Shown here one piece after another: positions 37,670-49,802 of a stretch of 64,000 bases of DNA. Within the stretch, counting starts at the first letter, position 1. Each line of letters opens with the position of its first letter. The stretch is from positions 2,857,336 to 2,921,335 of the forward strand of contig JAQFVV010000014.1 of assembly GCA_028023455.1 (NCBI GenBank), read 5' to 3'. The position numbers and the translations under genes were made by a program. Below the pieces are notes generated by a model, which ran no database searches, was not told the DNA's origin, and was given only the letters and a program-made list of their open reading frames with translations. This DNA is from Epiperipatus broadwayi (taxonomy: Eukaryota > Onychophora > Udeonychophora > Euonychophora > Peripatidae).

Positions 37670-37710
37670 CTGAAGAAGACTGCTGGACTGTCAAAATTGA
37701 CAGGTAATCG
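37670..37710 (+). ncRNA. Decayed hammerhead-like motif (copy 1 of TGAAGAAGACTGCTGG pair)
   Basis: CTGAAGA (the CUGANGA box) is followed by a GAC..GUC stem, then CAAAA where an active motif needs GAAA, then a short stem and ..TAATC. The segment shares TGAAGAAGACTGCTGG with 50537-50580. Hammerheads of this compact kind are known in Penelope-like elements. A CG to CA change would explain the lost G. Stem I pairing is poor, so this is a relic at best. Confidence 0.35.
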
Positions 37711-39060
37711 AATTAAAGTATTTGTGAGAAGTATAAAAGAATGATTTTTTTTTAAAATAATTTATTTAATTTATACCTATCTATTTATAAGTGCAAGAGA
37801 TTTTTATATATCTATAAAACTAAATATGAAGATTTATTTTTATCTGTAATTGTCTAACGCACAATGTCATAGCTATTCACAAAACTTCATTCATTACTCC
37901 CAGTATTTGTAAATTTTATATTTATTACACAAATAATTTCTCCCTGTGATGTAAAACAGGGTGCAAATAGTGCAAAATTGATATTAAATGAAATCTCAAT
38001 ACAGATTTCATTCTTAAATAATACTCATTTCTTTTAAAGCCATGGTTTTTGAAGTAATATTTGATCAGCTACTTGATGGTTGTAAATACAAACTCCCCTT
38101 TTGTATGTGTATGTACTGTTTGTTAATTGTAAATAAATTTATAAATTTTCTCAAAAGTGTATTTTTCTTTTTATTGAATAATTAATTTAAAAAATAAAAA
38201 TATCATGTTTTATGAGTGCCTGTTTGGGCTAGAATATAAAATATAAAATATAAATATAAAATAAAATTATTATTAAAGTTTTAATAACAATATGATGAAT
38301 TTTATTAATACCAGTATTAAAATTATTACAATTTTATTTTTGTTATCATCATTGTAAAAAAAAAAAAATTCTATCAACTTTATGCTACCATCTATAAATG
38401 TAATTGGATAATCACTATTTAATACTTTCTTTATTAATATTAATTTTATTTGCATATTGTAATCATTCTTATTTGAGCAATAATAGTTCTGTAAACCCTT
38501 AAACTCATCTTTTAGAAGATTTGTTCACATGACATTGAATAAAACAGTACTCAGTGATAGCATTTGATTAATATTATTATAACCAGCATGAATCAGGGAA
38601 TAAATAGAAATTACAGGAAATATATATATATATATATCATATAATTGAACATTTTTAACATTGAAGAAGGAATATGTGATTCACATGTTTATATTAATTT
38701 ATACAAAAAATTGAATTTGGTTATTGTTATTGAAATTGTAGTATTAATTTTATGATTTTATCTATATTAGAATGCCCATTATTAATATTATTACCCATAT
38801 TACTTTTTTATATATTAATGTTTCTATATTACATCTACCATTTATATATGATTTAATTAATATTATATTTATATAAACTAATTTATTTTCTTAAATAAAT
38901 ATAGCATTTAAAACCATTTTTATCTAACTTATTAATATCTTCTATAAAAAAAAGTTATTTATCTTTGAATCTTATTAATTAAATATTAACAGATAATTAT
39001 CTACATATCTTTTTATCAAGATTGGAACATTTTATTTTTTAATATTACATCTTTTAATTT
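37711..39060. other. AT-rich non-coding DNA
   Basis: TA tracts (for example 38618-38640) and A/T runs; nothing else is recognised. Confidence 0.55.
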
Positions 39061-39070
39061 ATATATATAT

Positions 39071-39510
39071 ATAAAGAGCATGCCAATAGCTCTAAACAAG
39101 CTTTTTTTTTATGATAAATGCTATAAGAGAAAGCATTCAAATCATCTTTATCTAGGATTGTCCCCATCCCCAGACTGGTTACAAGCTATGGCTCTCTTCA
39201 GTGAGGAGCTAGGACACCAGATTCAAAAAAGTAACTCAAGATATGCATTTATCTAAAAGTTAACTCATAAGAAGATCTGAAATTTTAGACATCTACAAGT
39301 CTTTAAATTAAGTTCTCCAACTGAAATAATCATATTGATCTGAACTTAATTCAGAAATCCCATATATTAATGGGCTTTGTAATTTAATTTAGTCAAAGCC
39401 CCAACAGTAAAATAATAATAGTAATAAAATCATGTTATATGTCACATAATCTATATAGCTTGCATTTACCAATATGTAATATAAAGAGCATGTCAATACT
39501 ACTAAACAAG

Positions 39511-39543
<33 letters not shown>

Positions 39544-39551
39544 CTTGTTTA
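39071..39551 (-). mobile_element. Hammerhead-bearing tandem repeat, family 1 (410-bp unit)
   Basis: One complete unit (39071-39480) and the first about 30 bases of a second (39481-39512). Both begin ataaagagcatg.caat, and both have .ctaaacaagctt. The second unit is cut off by a TA-cored palindrome (taaacaagct 39503-39512 / agcttgttta 39542-39551). The left side is also a TA tract. A hammerhead motif lies at 39161-39214 on the minus strand. The agcatg.caatag and aacaagct landmarks are shared with the 52.6-kb array, so the two are related. No protein is encoded. Confidence 0.75.
39161..39214 (-). ncRNA. Hammerhead ribozyme motif, family 1
   Basis: Minus strand, 5' to 3': stem I strand TCCTCA, core CTGAAGA (fits CUGANGA), stem II GAGC-CATA-GCTT, then GTAA where GAAA is required, short stem III ending GTC (cleavage triplet), and stem I return TGGGGA. 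Stem I pairs over six bases with one G-U. The A-to-T change in GAAA should impair or abolish cleavage. The fold type is the stem-I-open (type I) form with tiny stem III, as in known animal satellite hammerheads. Confidence 0.7.
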
Positions 39552-39605
<54 letters not shown>

Positions 39606-41599
39606 AACATAATAAAAAGAGTTCAATCATCCAGTGTAACCAAATGAGATCTGGTCTATTAAAGAATCAAAAAAATTCAAGTATTGTAAAAATCTCAAAT
39701 ATTCCAGTATTATTAAAAAATGTAACTTAATAAAGATGATCAAACGATCCAAATGTATTTAATAATTATGAAACGATTCAAATATAAATCTCTATTTTAT
39801 TTCAAAAAGCTTCCAATATAAATATTTAGCTTAATAAACGTAAAATGCATTGTAGATTTTTATATCAAAAGGAAAGAATTATTTAACCTGAGTAGTGGCT
39901 ATTAAACCAAAGATCAGACTGAGTTATCTATCATATTACGGGTCATTGAATGAAATGAAACATATTTCTATCATTATATTTCTCAAGATATCCCACTATC
40001 AATAATTATAAGCAAATTATTAGTAACAAGGATTATAACTCAGGTATATGACATCACGTGAGGTGAGTACACTAGTAATTCAATAAAATATAACTCAGGT
40101 ATACAGACAGTAGATCTTATCCACTTTCATTTCTTGGTTTGATGTTAAGTGCATGTTTAAACAAATACTAAGTGAATATGGTCTAACAGGGTGCCACTAG
40201 ATTATTTGAATCTAGACACAGTTATATCTAATAACCTTTTCACATGTACCAGGTTTGAATCCCCTTTTGGTACTTTATTTCTAATAAAAATGGGAGATTT
40301 TGCTTTTTGAGCCATATCACTATACGCACTAATATTTAGGTAAAAGTAAAACATCTATAAACCAAAGTGGAGTATATTAGACATAAATCATTTCTCAGAT
40401 CTTAACATAACGAACGTGTTTCAATATTTTTATAAGTTTACTAGCTCAGATTATATATAACTAATTTAGGATGGCAATTCACTCATCCTTGTATGAAATA
40501 GATGATGGGATGTGGCTATAATATACTAAGAAATCACTAAATATTATAAAATCAATATTTATTTATGGCCTTTAAACAGTTAAACAGCTCATTAATTAAA
40601 ACGTTGATGACGATGATGATGATGATAATAATAACGATAATGACAAGGGTTTCAACTACAGCTCTAGGACTAAGCCTAAACATAAAACTAATTTTTATAA
40701 AGAAATTCATAATTATTGCTTAATTTTAGCATATTTACTTATATCTTAAATAACTAATATTCAATCACTGATGATGATGAATGATCACACTTAACAAAGA
40801 CTACACTTAATGAAATATATACACCTCGTTTAACAAAACAAACTAATATTTATTACTGCATTTCTAACATATACATAAAAATTTCTAGATAAACATGAAA
40901 ATTGATATGAATAAGAATAATAATAATAATTGATTATATAGCAATCCTCAGATTAATTTCAAGTTCTTCCCCCTTTCCCTTCAAATGTATATTGTATTAA
41001 GTTGGATGTCACATTGACCATGATTTTCACTTCATGAGAAAAGTATTTCAAGAAAAAAAAAATATTATCCGCTCATTAGCACACATACTTTATAAATCTA
41101 ACATGTAAGTAGAATGTTAAAAAAAAATGTTAATAGAAATTAGAAAAATCAAGTTCTTAGAAAAGAGTTTTAAATCATTATCTCCCCCTCCCTTCTAAGC
41201 GCTGAAATCTATACTTTCTCAAGACAAAATAATTTAATATTTTAACACCCCCTATTATTTCTCATTCACTCGCAATTATACACATATAAAATATTACTAT
41301 GTATGTGCGTGTTTTATCCCAAAATAATAATAATATATTAGTTAAAACTAAAATCATAATACCATAAAAAAAATTGTTTTACACATTAATATTTCATAAC
41401 TGTAAAATTAATAAACAAATAAATTTTGATACATTCAAAATCATTTATGTAGTTCAAAGCTATTATTATTAAGACATTCTTGGTTTCCATCGATCTGAAT
41501 TGTCTTTAAAAGTTCTTTAAATAAAATATGTCACTTTATTACTAAATTTTTATTAATACTCTGATTTCATAAAGAAAAGAGATATAAAAGTCATATTAC
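39552..41599. other. Mostly AT-rich DNA; TA and GAT microsatellites; one possible SINE
   Basis: A (TA)n tract lies at about 39558-39602 and gatgatgatgatgat..aataata at 40607-40640. Near 40251-40263 a B-box-like ggtttgaatcc sits in gtaccaggtttgaatcc..ggtac, but no good A box is seen, so a tRNA-type SINE here is only possible. It probably lies 3' of (intronic to) the exon at 41600-41711. Confidence 0.45.
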
Positions 41600-41711
41600 C
41601 GATCCAAGGGTTCACTTGTCTTGTATACTGTCTATACTTGGCAGCAACAATTTTGGTGTTCTTTGGAACAATCACTTTCTTGAAGTATATAATTATTTGA
41701 TGATGAGGATC
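41600..41711 (-). CDS. Candidate internal exon of a minus-strand gene
   Basis: 112 bases open in a single frame on the minus strand: D-P-H-H-Q-I-I-I-Y-F-K-K, V-I-V-P-K-N-T-K-I-V, A-A-K-Y-R-Q-Y-T-R-Q-V-N-P-W-I plus one base. The acceptor is ..ataatctcaatag|gatcc and the donor ..ggatcg|gtaatatg. It starts in phase 0 and ends in phase 1. Upstream of the acceptor the frame meets a stop at once, so the edge fits. The composition is basic with a conserved-looking core. It is the strongest host-gene exon seen on this strand. I do not recognise the family. Candidate exons at 20751-20844 and 18412-18481 may belong to the same gene. Confidence 0.65.
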
Positions 41712-42989
41712 CTATTGAGATTATTTGCTTTAGTGGATAATTTGGAAATCATTATCAATTTTTTTTCTCTTCCTGTCAAACATTATTCTTTTAGTGAATG
41801 AAATACAGCAGTTGTTTTCACGTTATAAATTTTCTGGATTTAAACTCAGTTGCTGAAACAATTAATTGGACTTGATGATTAATATTTATCGGTAGATTAA
41901 TTCATCTTTCATCGAATGCAGGTGAATGCTTTCTTCCTTCTATTAAAAACATCTTATTTCTCTGGTCAGTTGAAAGGTGTAGAATATTATTTTAGACAAA
42001 ACATCTTTTCTTTCCTATATGATGTGCAGCTTCCCAGATGGTCAGGCAAAGATGGGACATACATATAATTTTTCTAGCCAGTCATTTCTTATATTTTCAA
42101 CATTCAATTTAATAGTCTAATAATCTGAATCATAATCACAATAATAATAATAATTCAGCTAATTTTTCCAGACAGCTTTTTATATTTAATTAGCATCACT
42201 TGCTATTTTTGGACAAATTCGTTTTAATTAGATCTCTAATTTATTTTCAACTAAATTATTTTTCAACTGAAAAGTTTAATCCTTTTCCAGACACTTTTGT
42301 TTTAAAAAAAATAGACTTAATCCTTTTTTTTTCTTACACCTAGGTAACATTTCAAATTTTTGAGCTTCCTTCTTTAGATCTTAAGATAAGACAATTTCAA
42401 AATTAGAGTTCCCACTCAGCTTAAGCTCCCAAAGTGACAAATAATCATTTACAAAAACAAAATTGCTACAAAAATAGATATCTGATTCAACAGATTTCCT
42501 CTTTTAACATAAAATTGTACAAAAAAATAATTTGACAGATTTAACCCTTCCTTTTTTTTCAATATTTAATAAATGTAAATTTCTGTATGTAATGTACACA
42601 CATACTTCATTATTTCAAATCATTCGTAAACTAATATTAAATAATATAATTGCTAGCTTAGTAATTATAACCCTATTATTTAATTAAATCTGTAACTTTT
42701 AAATCCCAATTACAATTATAGAAAAGCAAAATAGAAGCTTAGAATAAGATATTAGAATTGATCAAGCATAGGTTAGTTTTAAAGAAAGTCAAAGTGTTTA
42801 ATATTTGAAATATAAAACAATTAAATAACTTACACATACACTGCTTATACGTATGCGTTATAACTTTGCTTTTTAACAGAAAATTTAAATATTAAATGTG
42901 TGTACTGCTCTTTTTGAGATTTATTAACACACAAACAAGTAAAGCATATAATTGCTGTCCCACTCTCTTTCTGTCTAAAGCATTTAAAA
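41712..42989. other. AT-rich DNA, probable intron or intergenic
   Basis: No exon or element is recognised. Confidence 0.5.
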
Positions 42990-43052
42990 TTTTGATCTGG
43001 TAGGGTTTGAACTTGGATGCCCTACAGCTTCTTTTATGGTTATATAAAAATG
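42990..43052 (-). repeat. Possible tRNA-derived SINE fragment
   Basis: The minus strand has AAGTTCAAACCCTACC (42999-43014), close to a pol III B box, with a weak A-box-like ATAACCATAAAAGAAGC upstream at shortened spacing. The tail agatcaaaattttaaatgc follows. Decayed or truncated. Confidence 0.4.
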
Positions 43053-43129
43053 TGATGATGATTTTGTTTTACATTTTCTTACATGCACATTACTATAAAT
43101 TTAGCTAATGACTAAATTGTAATGGCACA

Positions 43130-43365
43130 ATATATATATATATATATATTATTTAGCATTCCACATAGTGTCTCTTCCATTAATAGATCATTTTGTTTGA
43201 AATGGTCTCCACTGAATTCAAGTATAATTTCTTTGCAACAAATTTCAATAATTTTATTTAATTGTTTTATTGGTAAATGTTTTTTATATCTATTATTTAT
43301 AAAATCTATTGATTTTTTCGGGGAATTTATCTCACTGATTTTTATAATTTAATTTATTAACCAGA
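43130..43365 (-). pseudogene. Penelope-like reverse transcriptase fragment
   Basis: The minus strand reads SEINSPKKSIDFINNR, YKKHLPIKQLNKIIEI, CCKEIILEFSGDHFKQ, then N-D-L-L-M. It resembles the PLE RT region before the catalytic block (family: ..ELC.K..YF.FNG.FYKQ.DG.AMGSPLSP). The DG/MGS part is eroded (NDLLMEETL). It ends at a TA tract near 43130. An open frame on the opposite strand at 43122-43352 is its shadow. A related piece is on the plus strand at 44.5-45.3 kb. Confidence 0.65.
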
Positions 43366-43369
43366 TGTT

Positions 43370-43860
43370 TATCAAAGTGAGGGGCTTCATATGGACAAAG
43401 TGAATAAAAGCACTGGAGTTGACTTGCTTGAACAGCCATCTATCACAAGTATCTTATTCTGATATTTTATTTTCAAAAAAAAAATCTGAGATCAGAATTG
43501 AAAATGCTGTGACTTCAAGGATTTTTAGATATGTCTTGACATATTTGAGGAGTTTCTGTCATGTTCTTGGATTATCTGTCTTTGCAAGATTACCTCAAGA
43601 AAATTTTTGTAATGATCAAAACTTGATTTTTTTGTGAAATGTATTAAGATTCATAGTTATTTTTGCATAATTACACATTTATTTTATATGTATGTGTTAT
43701 TTTTAAAACTAGAAGTAATAGAAGATAATAATGTTAACAAAGCAAATTATGGAGTTTTAATAGACACCACTTTTCAGACTACATGTCATCATTGCCCATC
43801 TGTTAGAATATATTGCAAAATTGTAAAAATTATTTTAAAAATTTTGATATTTTAAAGCAT
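43370..43860 (+). other. Unidentified coding-like stretch
   Basis: The plus strand is open for about 33 codons at 43366-43467 (PDVYQSEGLHMDKVN, KSTGVDLLEQPSIT). Frames at 43419-43637 and 43634-43855 follow (NKANYGVLIDTTFQTT, CHHCPSVRIYC). No domain is recognised. The position between two PLE pieces suggests element debris. Confidence 0.3.
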
Positions 43861-44479
43861 AATTTGATAGATTTATCAAATATTGATATTTATTCATTCA
43901 CATTTGAAATGCAAATGTCAGTATAAAAGAGTTGTTGATTTTATAAAATTAATTTTCTTCACCATTGAATGATTAAATCATTTTTTGTTTTTATTACTGT
44001 CTTTTTTTTTTCAATATTTGCAAGATTCAAATATAAGTTTTTAGAATTCATTTTATTTGGAAATGTAAATTTTTACCAAATCATGTCCAATTTATTATAT
44101 TCTCATATGGAATAATGGTTTACTATTAAAATCAAATATTGAAAGCTTGCAAAACAGTCGCCAGAAAGAACAATAAAATATGTCACAGTACCATAAATCA
44201 ACATTTTACTATTTTTAATATATGATTTACAATTAGTATTAACATATTTTTAAACATGTTACTTGCTAATCATTTTGACATCTTATAAAATATAAATTAA
44301 TAACATTAACTATAGGTTTTAATGATTACCCTTTTTTAAAAATAAATAATTATGAAGATAAAATTTGCAATTTAACTTTGTATGAAAAAAATTAATGAAG
44401 TAAAAATATTCAGTATGTTCCTTATGACTGTTGTCATATAAGGGGTGTATAGAATTAAAAACTGTAGTACAAAAAGTTG

Positions 44480-45265
44480 TACATAATATGTATAAGAGAA
44501 ATATGAGGTTTATTATTATGAAAACAAAGATATTAATAAGATTATATATAGTAAAGATAAAATATGGATGGAAGAATTAAAGAGTGAAATTAATTACATA
44601 ATAATAATTAAGAAATATAATAAAAAGTTAAAAATAAAAGAATAAATAAAGATAATTTTAATAAGAATTAATTATTCATGCAATATTATAAAAATTTAGA
44701 AAAATAAATATCAAGAAAAGGTAATATTTACAATGTCAAATAAAAGAAATAAATTTGTTATAATGTATAAAAAAGAATATTTTGAGAAAATGGAATAAAA
44801 TATTGGAAGTTAAAATTTTTGAAAAAATAAAAGCGAAAAATATATATGTACTGATAAAAAATATTTATAATAAAGAACTAGTTAATTATAATTGATTTGA
44901 GTACCTAGAAATTAAAGATTATGTAACTGCTAAAATTTATGGAACCCCCATATTTTTTAAAACATTAATATCAATTATTTAATAGTACCAATTTTTATTT
45001 TAATAAAGTGTCTAAATGGTTAGCAAATAACATATTTAAAATATGTGTTAGTATATAATAATTATAAAAGTTATTTCAATTTATACAAATGTTAATATAA
45101 AAAACCAATACATTTAGCAATTAATTCATATAAAAGAAGTTATTATTTACATTTAGCAATTAATTCATAAAAAAGAAGTTATTATTGAAATTTGTTGTAA
45201 GGAAATTAAATTTGAATTCAAAAGAAAATATTATGATCTAAAAGGTTGTTAATGGTGGAAGCATC
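44480..45265 (+). pseudogene. Penelope-like element reverse transcriptase relic
   Basis: The plus strand carries, with many stops and shifts, NKFVIMYKKEYFEKME (family: ..VIMD..DY..KME), EYLEIKDYVTAKIYGTP (family: ..A.IYGLPKIHKP) and, near 45170-45230, IIEICCKEIKFEFKRKYYD. The last matches IIEICCKEIILEFSGDHF of the minus-strand fragment at 43.1-43.4 kb, so both derive from one PLE family. A 42-bp tandem duplication (acatttagcaattaattcat..agaagttattatt) lies inside at 45108-45186. The catalytic centre is lost; it is inactive. The head-to-head placement suggests an inversion or two insertions. Confidence 0.65.
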
Positions 45266-45282
45266 AAGTAGGGTACTGAGTA

Positions 45283-45366
45283 ATATATATATATATATAT
45301 ATATATATATCTACTATATTTTAATTCTATATATATATATATATATATATATAAGAATTAAAATAT
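45283..45366. repeat. TA microsatellites with a 13-bp-arm palindrome
   Basis: A TA tract (45283-45310) is followed by atattttaattct (45316-45328), a TA core (45329-45353) and the exact reverse complement agaattaaaatat (45354-45366). Confidence 0.9.
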
Positions 45367-46677
45367 GTAATGGCAAAAAAATGCTCCAATTTTGTAAAAT
45401 AATAAATAGATAATTATCGATTAATATTTAATTCATTCACTAACAACTCCTCTCTCTTTTTTTGGAATATCCTAGTGAGAACTTTGGTCATACTTGCAAC
45501 ATTTTAATTTTACAATTAAATCTATATTCTGCATTATATATTGATAATCTGTATATTATTTATTACAAATATAAGCTTACAAATGAAAAACATTCTATAA
45601 TTTAATATTTGAACTTTGCAAAATAGAAAATAAAGTACTAAAGAAATAGTAGTAGTAACAATTGTTTTTTACTTACTAGCTCAATAGTCTATCCATAGAA
45701 TAATATAGAATGAAATAATTCTTATTTGAATTCCAGTTTTAAAATAAAATAATAAAAGAATGAAAATGTTTTAAAAGTAAAAAATTGCATTTATTTTTAT
45801 TAAAATTTCACAGAAAATTTCTTCATGGGCATTTGTGAAAACAATTTTTGTTAGCCAGTAAAAACAACTCCACTTTTATCATAATAGGTTTTATTAATGT
45901 GTCTTTTTAAAAGCAAACATTTTCACATAAAATCTTATTGTTATCAAGTATTTTTTGTGTGGTTTAAAATAAATATTTTTCAAATATCTTGCATAAATAA
46001 GCTTAAATATGTAAGTAAATTACTAATAATTACAAGTCTTTTTTAAATGCTAAAACAAAACAATACTCAGAATTGCATTGAAGCCACTGAATCTACCAAT
46101 CACCTGATGCTATTGGTTCAATCAGGCATTGTTGGACTTTGTTTAATGTAGAAAATTTGAATATATTTGTATGATACTGACATCTTCAGATTTTTTAAAA
46201 TAATTTTAATTAACAATTTCTAATCAAAAAATGTATACTGGTAAACTAATATATGTATATAAAAGTAAAATATTAAAGAAATGCCAAAGCAGTAACAGGG
46301 CCAACATAATTCCCTAAACACTTCATAATAAGTGATTTGTAGTAATTACTAGGAAATATGTTAATAAAACTCTAACTCAAATATATTTTTATAGAAAATA
46401 TTACTAAGTTAGATGAAAATGTTGAATTTATTATAGAAAAGTAATAAAGTAGTAAGCTTACTTATTTACACATAATATTAATTAAATCTTATATGCATTG
46501 TAAATATAATGCAGATAATAATATTAGTAATTGGCTTTTTAATACAGATAGAAAATAAAGTTAATAATAGAGGAACTTTTAAATAATGAATATACAATTT
46601 AATTTATAAAAAATTGTGTTAAGTTGATATTCATCTATAAATAATTTCCTTCTTTCCTGAGTTAATGTTGTTCACAA
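45367..46677. other. AT-rich non-coding DNA
   Basis: Nothing is recognised. Confidence 0.55.
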
Positions 46678-46903
46678 TTGTTAATGAAAATATCTACAGA
46701 AAAGTTTTTTTAAAATATTCAGCATTATTTTTGTCTAACATGCTTTCAATATAACATGTATATCATATTCATACCTTATAGTAATTATTAAAAGCCATGA
46801 ATATGATATGCATGTTATATTTAAAGCATGCTATGCAGTAATAAAGCTGAATATTTTTTTAAAAACTACCTTTTCTGTGGATGTCTTCATTAACAGTCAT
46901 GTA
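46678..46903. repeat. Palindrome with ~105-bp arms
   Basis: The left arm (46678-46783: gttaatgaa.atatctacagaaaag, aatattcagc, aacatgcttt.aatataacatg, atcatattcat) is mirrored by 46795-46903 with about 20% differences. Foldback or MITE-like; no coding content. Confidence 0.8.
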
Positions 46904-47289
46904 TAAAGTTGATAGAAAATTATTTTTTTGCCATGATGCTTAAAAAAATAATAATTTTAATAATTTTTAATAGTAGTATTAATAAAATTGATTATATAAG
47001 TATTAAGACTTATAATAAGTAGTTACAAGTATAAATAAAATTAGTAACAAATTTAACAATATAATGAACTTTATGAAAACTCAGATAATTATATAAATGG
47101 AATGTATAAAATTGCATGAAAATAATGCCATGTTAATAATATTATAATGAATTACATTGGGGGAACAAACATGTAAGATTAATACAACATAAGTATGATA
47201 AAAATCATGTATTTATTTATTTACAATTAAAATGAACTTATTTGAAATAACTAATATTAATAATGATTCAATACACTAATAATAAATGA
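46904..47289. other. AT-rich non-coding DNA
   Basis: Nothing is recognised. It ends at the transposon insertion point. Confidence 0.55.
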
Positions 47290-47297
47290 GAAAGAAA

Positions 47298-47352
47298 GGT
47301 TGTCATCTGATCCTTCATGTCAGCCATGGGATGGTGTTATTTCTAGCTAAAT
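47298..47352 (+). repeat. Left terminal inverted repeat
   Basis: Pairs with 49803-49857; shared cores TCATCTGATCCTTC, TGTCAGCCATGGGATGG and TATTTCTA. Confidence 0.9.
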
Positions 47353-48059
47353 TTTTAGAAATATGCCATTTCCATGGCCGCACCCAAGCCTTTAAGCATT
47401 CTTTCTAAAATAAATCCTAGAAAGATTGTTAACTCAGAGTCAAGTCTTCTTTTTATGATAAAACCTAGAAAGAGTGTTAACTCGGCTTGGTGCCTAATTG
47501 TGTGACTTTTTCCAATGCTAAAAGCAGAGGAAAATGCCATAGTTGTTTGTGTCATGCACTACATCATAATGCTGTGTTATGTATTTTATGTAACAATATC
47601 GTACGAGGGTGTGTTAAGTTGATCGTGTCAAAATTATTTAAATTTTCATTGGGACCTTTTTTTAAGACGATTTGATATACTGTTACCTTTTAACAATTTT
47701 AACAGTGTCATGATTGTTCCTCATAAAGCTGTAAGCCTCCTAAATTCTCTATTAGGGTGGGGTAGCATAAATTTTTTAACGATCACGCTTTGAGTCACGT
47801 TTTAGCGAGAAATTTTCCGAGACCAAGAAGATGGCTAATTCCAACACAGAAAACTTGAAAAGATGGGAATTGCCAGACATGGAAGCCAGCGCTGGAATAT
47901 TTATTTCTACAGCAGAAAAAAAACACTGCTGCTGAAAGAAAAGATTGGATTGTGCAGCAAATATATGCAGATTTGAGGTCCAAAAACATCTTTTGACTTT
48001 CATTTGTAAGTCTCGTTGTTGCCGACAGAAATGTTCACTTCGTAAAGGGCAGCTTGTTT

Positions 48060-49700
48060 GAGGGATTCCAAATGGCCTTCGTCAAATGTAAAAAATAAAA
48101 GTAACTTCAATTTTTATTTAAACATACATCCCTTCTCCAAATAATTGTTGTCGTCAGCAATCAAATGATCAAATAAAAGTAACGTAAATTATTCTTTAAT
48201 CATATAGAAAAAACCTCCCACTAATTGTTGTTGGAAATCAAATGTAAACCAATAAAAGTAAGACTGTAAATTATTATTTAAACATAACCCAAATTACTAT
48301 TTGAACATACACCAAAAAAGACCCTCTCTTGTTAATAAAAATTAAAGAAACAACTATTATTGTCCCATTGTCAAACCAAATATTATTTGGGAAACCCAAA
48401 TAATTTATAAATGAAAAAAAGAAAGTCAAATCGGTTGTCAATCAAATGGTAACCAATAAAAGTACCTTAAATTTTGATTTAAACTTACACACAAACAAAA
48501 CAAATGCAAATTCTTTCTCCCAATAACTGTTGTCGGCAATCAAATGTAAAAAATAAAAGTAACGTAAATTATTATTTAATCGTACACAAAAACACCCCTC
48601 CCACTAATTGTTGTCGGAAATCAAATGTAAAGCACTAAAAGTAAGGTAAATTATTTTTTAAACGTAACCTAAATTACTATTTGAACATACACCAAAAAAG
48701 ACCCTCTTGTCAATAAAAATGAAAGAAACAACAACTATTATTGTCCCATTGTCAAAAATATTATTTGGGAAACCAAAACAATAATTTATAAATGAAAAAA
48801 AGAAAGTCAAATCGGTTGTCAATCAAATGTAACAAATAAAAGTAACTTGCATTTTTATTTAAACACACACAAAAAACAACTCCTTTCTCCCAATAATTGT
48901 TGTCGGCAATCAAATGTAAAATAAAAGTAACGTAAATTAGTATTTAATCATCACCCAAAAACACCCACCCCTCTCACTAATTATTGTCAATCAAATGTAC
49001 ACCACTAAAAGTAATGTAAACTATTCTTTAAATGGTTACTCTCTCAATAATTGTTGTTGACAATCATACACACACAAAAAAAAACACCCCTCCCAATAAT
49101 TAGTGTCAATCAAATGTAAACCAATAAAAGTAAGACCGTAACTTATTATTTAAACATAACCCAAATTACTATTTGAACATACACCAAAAAACACCCTCTT
49201 GTCAATAAAAATTAAAGAAACAACAATTATTATTGTCCCATTGTCAAAAAAATTTATTTGTAGAACCAAAACCATAATTTATAAACAAAAGGAAGTCAAA
49301 TTGGTTGTCAATCAAATGTAAACCAATAAAAGTAACTTAAATTTTTATTTAAACATACACACACACACAAAAAAAATACTTCTCCCAATAATTGTTGTCG
49401 GCAATCAAATGTAAAATAAAAGTAACGTAAATTATTATTTAATCATACACAAAAACACCCCTCCCATTAATAGTTGTCGGCAATCAAATGTAAACCTATA
49501 AAAATAATGTAAATTATTATTTAAAGATCCATCAAAAAAACCCATTTTCTCTTGAATTTTGTCAATCAAATTTTAAAAAACAGTAATACTATTTAAAAAA
49601 AACACAAATTACTATTTGAACACACACCAAAAAAAGACCCTCTTGTCAATAAAAATTAAAAAAACAACTATTATTATCCCATTGTTAAAAATATTATTTG
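48060..49700. repeat. Internal complex repeat array of the transposon
   Basis: A sub-unit of about 90-110 bases recurs, with the order [c]aataattgttgtcgg, caatcaaatgtaaa, ataaaagtaacgtaaatt, atttaa.cata.aca and a C-rich cacccctccca spacer. A longer module (accaaaaaagaccctcttg, aataaaaattaaagaaacaac, tattattgtcccattgtcaaa, atttgggaaacc, gaaagtcaaatcggttgtc) recurs at about 48311, 48691, 49183 and 49626, giving higher-order periods of 380, 492 and 443 bp. Copies vary by substitutions and by deleted sub-units. No coding frame is conserved. Confidence 0.9.
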
Positions 49701-49802
49701 GGAACAATAATTCAGAAACGAAAGAAAGTAAACTTTGTAAACAAAAAAAAAAAGTCAATATTAATAGAGAATCGCTAGACAGGGAACGTTATATTAATGT
49801 AT

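Noticed and set aside
40020-40075. cAMP-element/E-box cluster (tgacatcacgtgag) as an enhancer
   Set aside because: A single short match with no supporting context; expected occasionally by chance.
40600-40640. GAT repeat as a second RTE 3' end
   Set aside because: No RTE coding remnant precedes it; it is a simple microsatellite.
48060-49700. Regularly spaced repeats resembling a CRISPR array
   Set aside because: The repeats are long, imperfect and adjoin each other with related rather than unique spacers. The array lies inside a eukaryotic TIR transposon and there are no cas genes.
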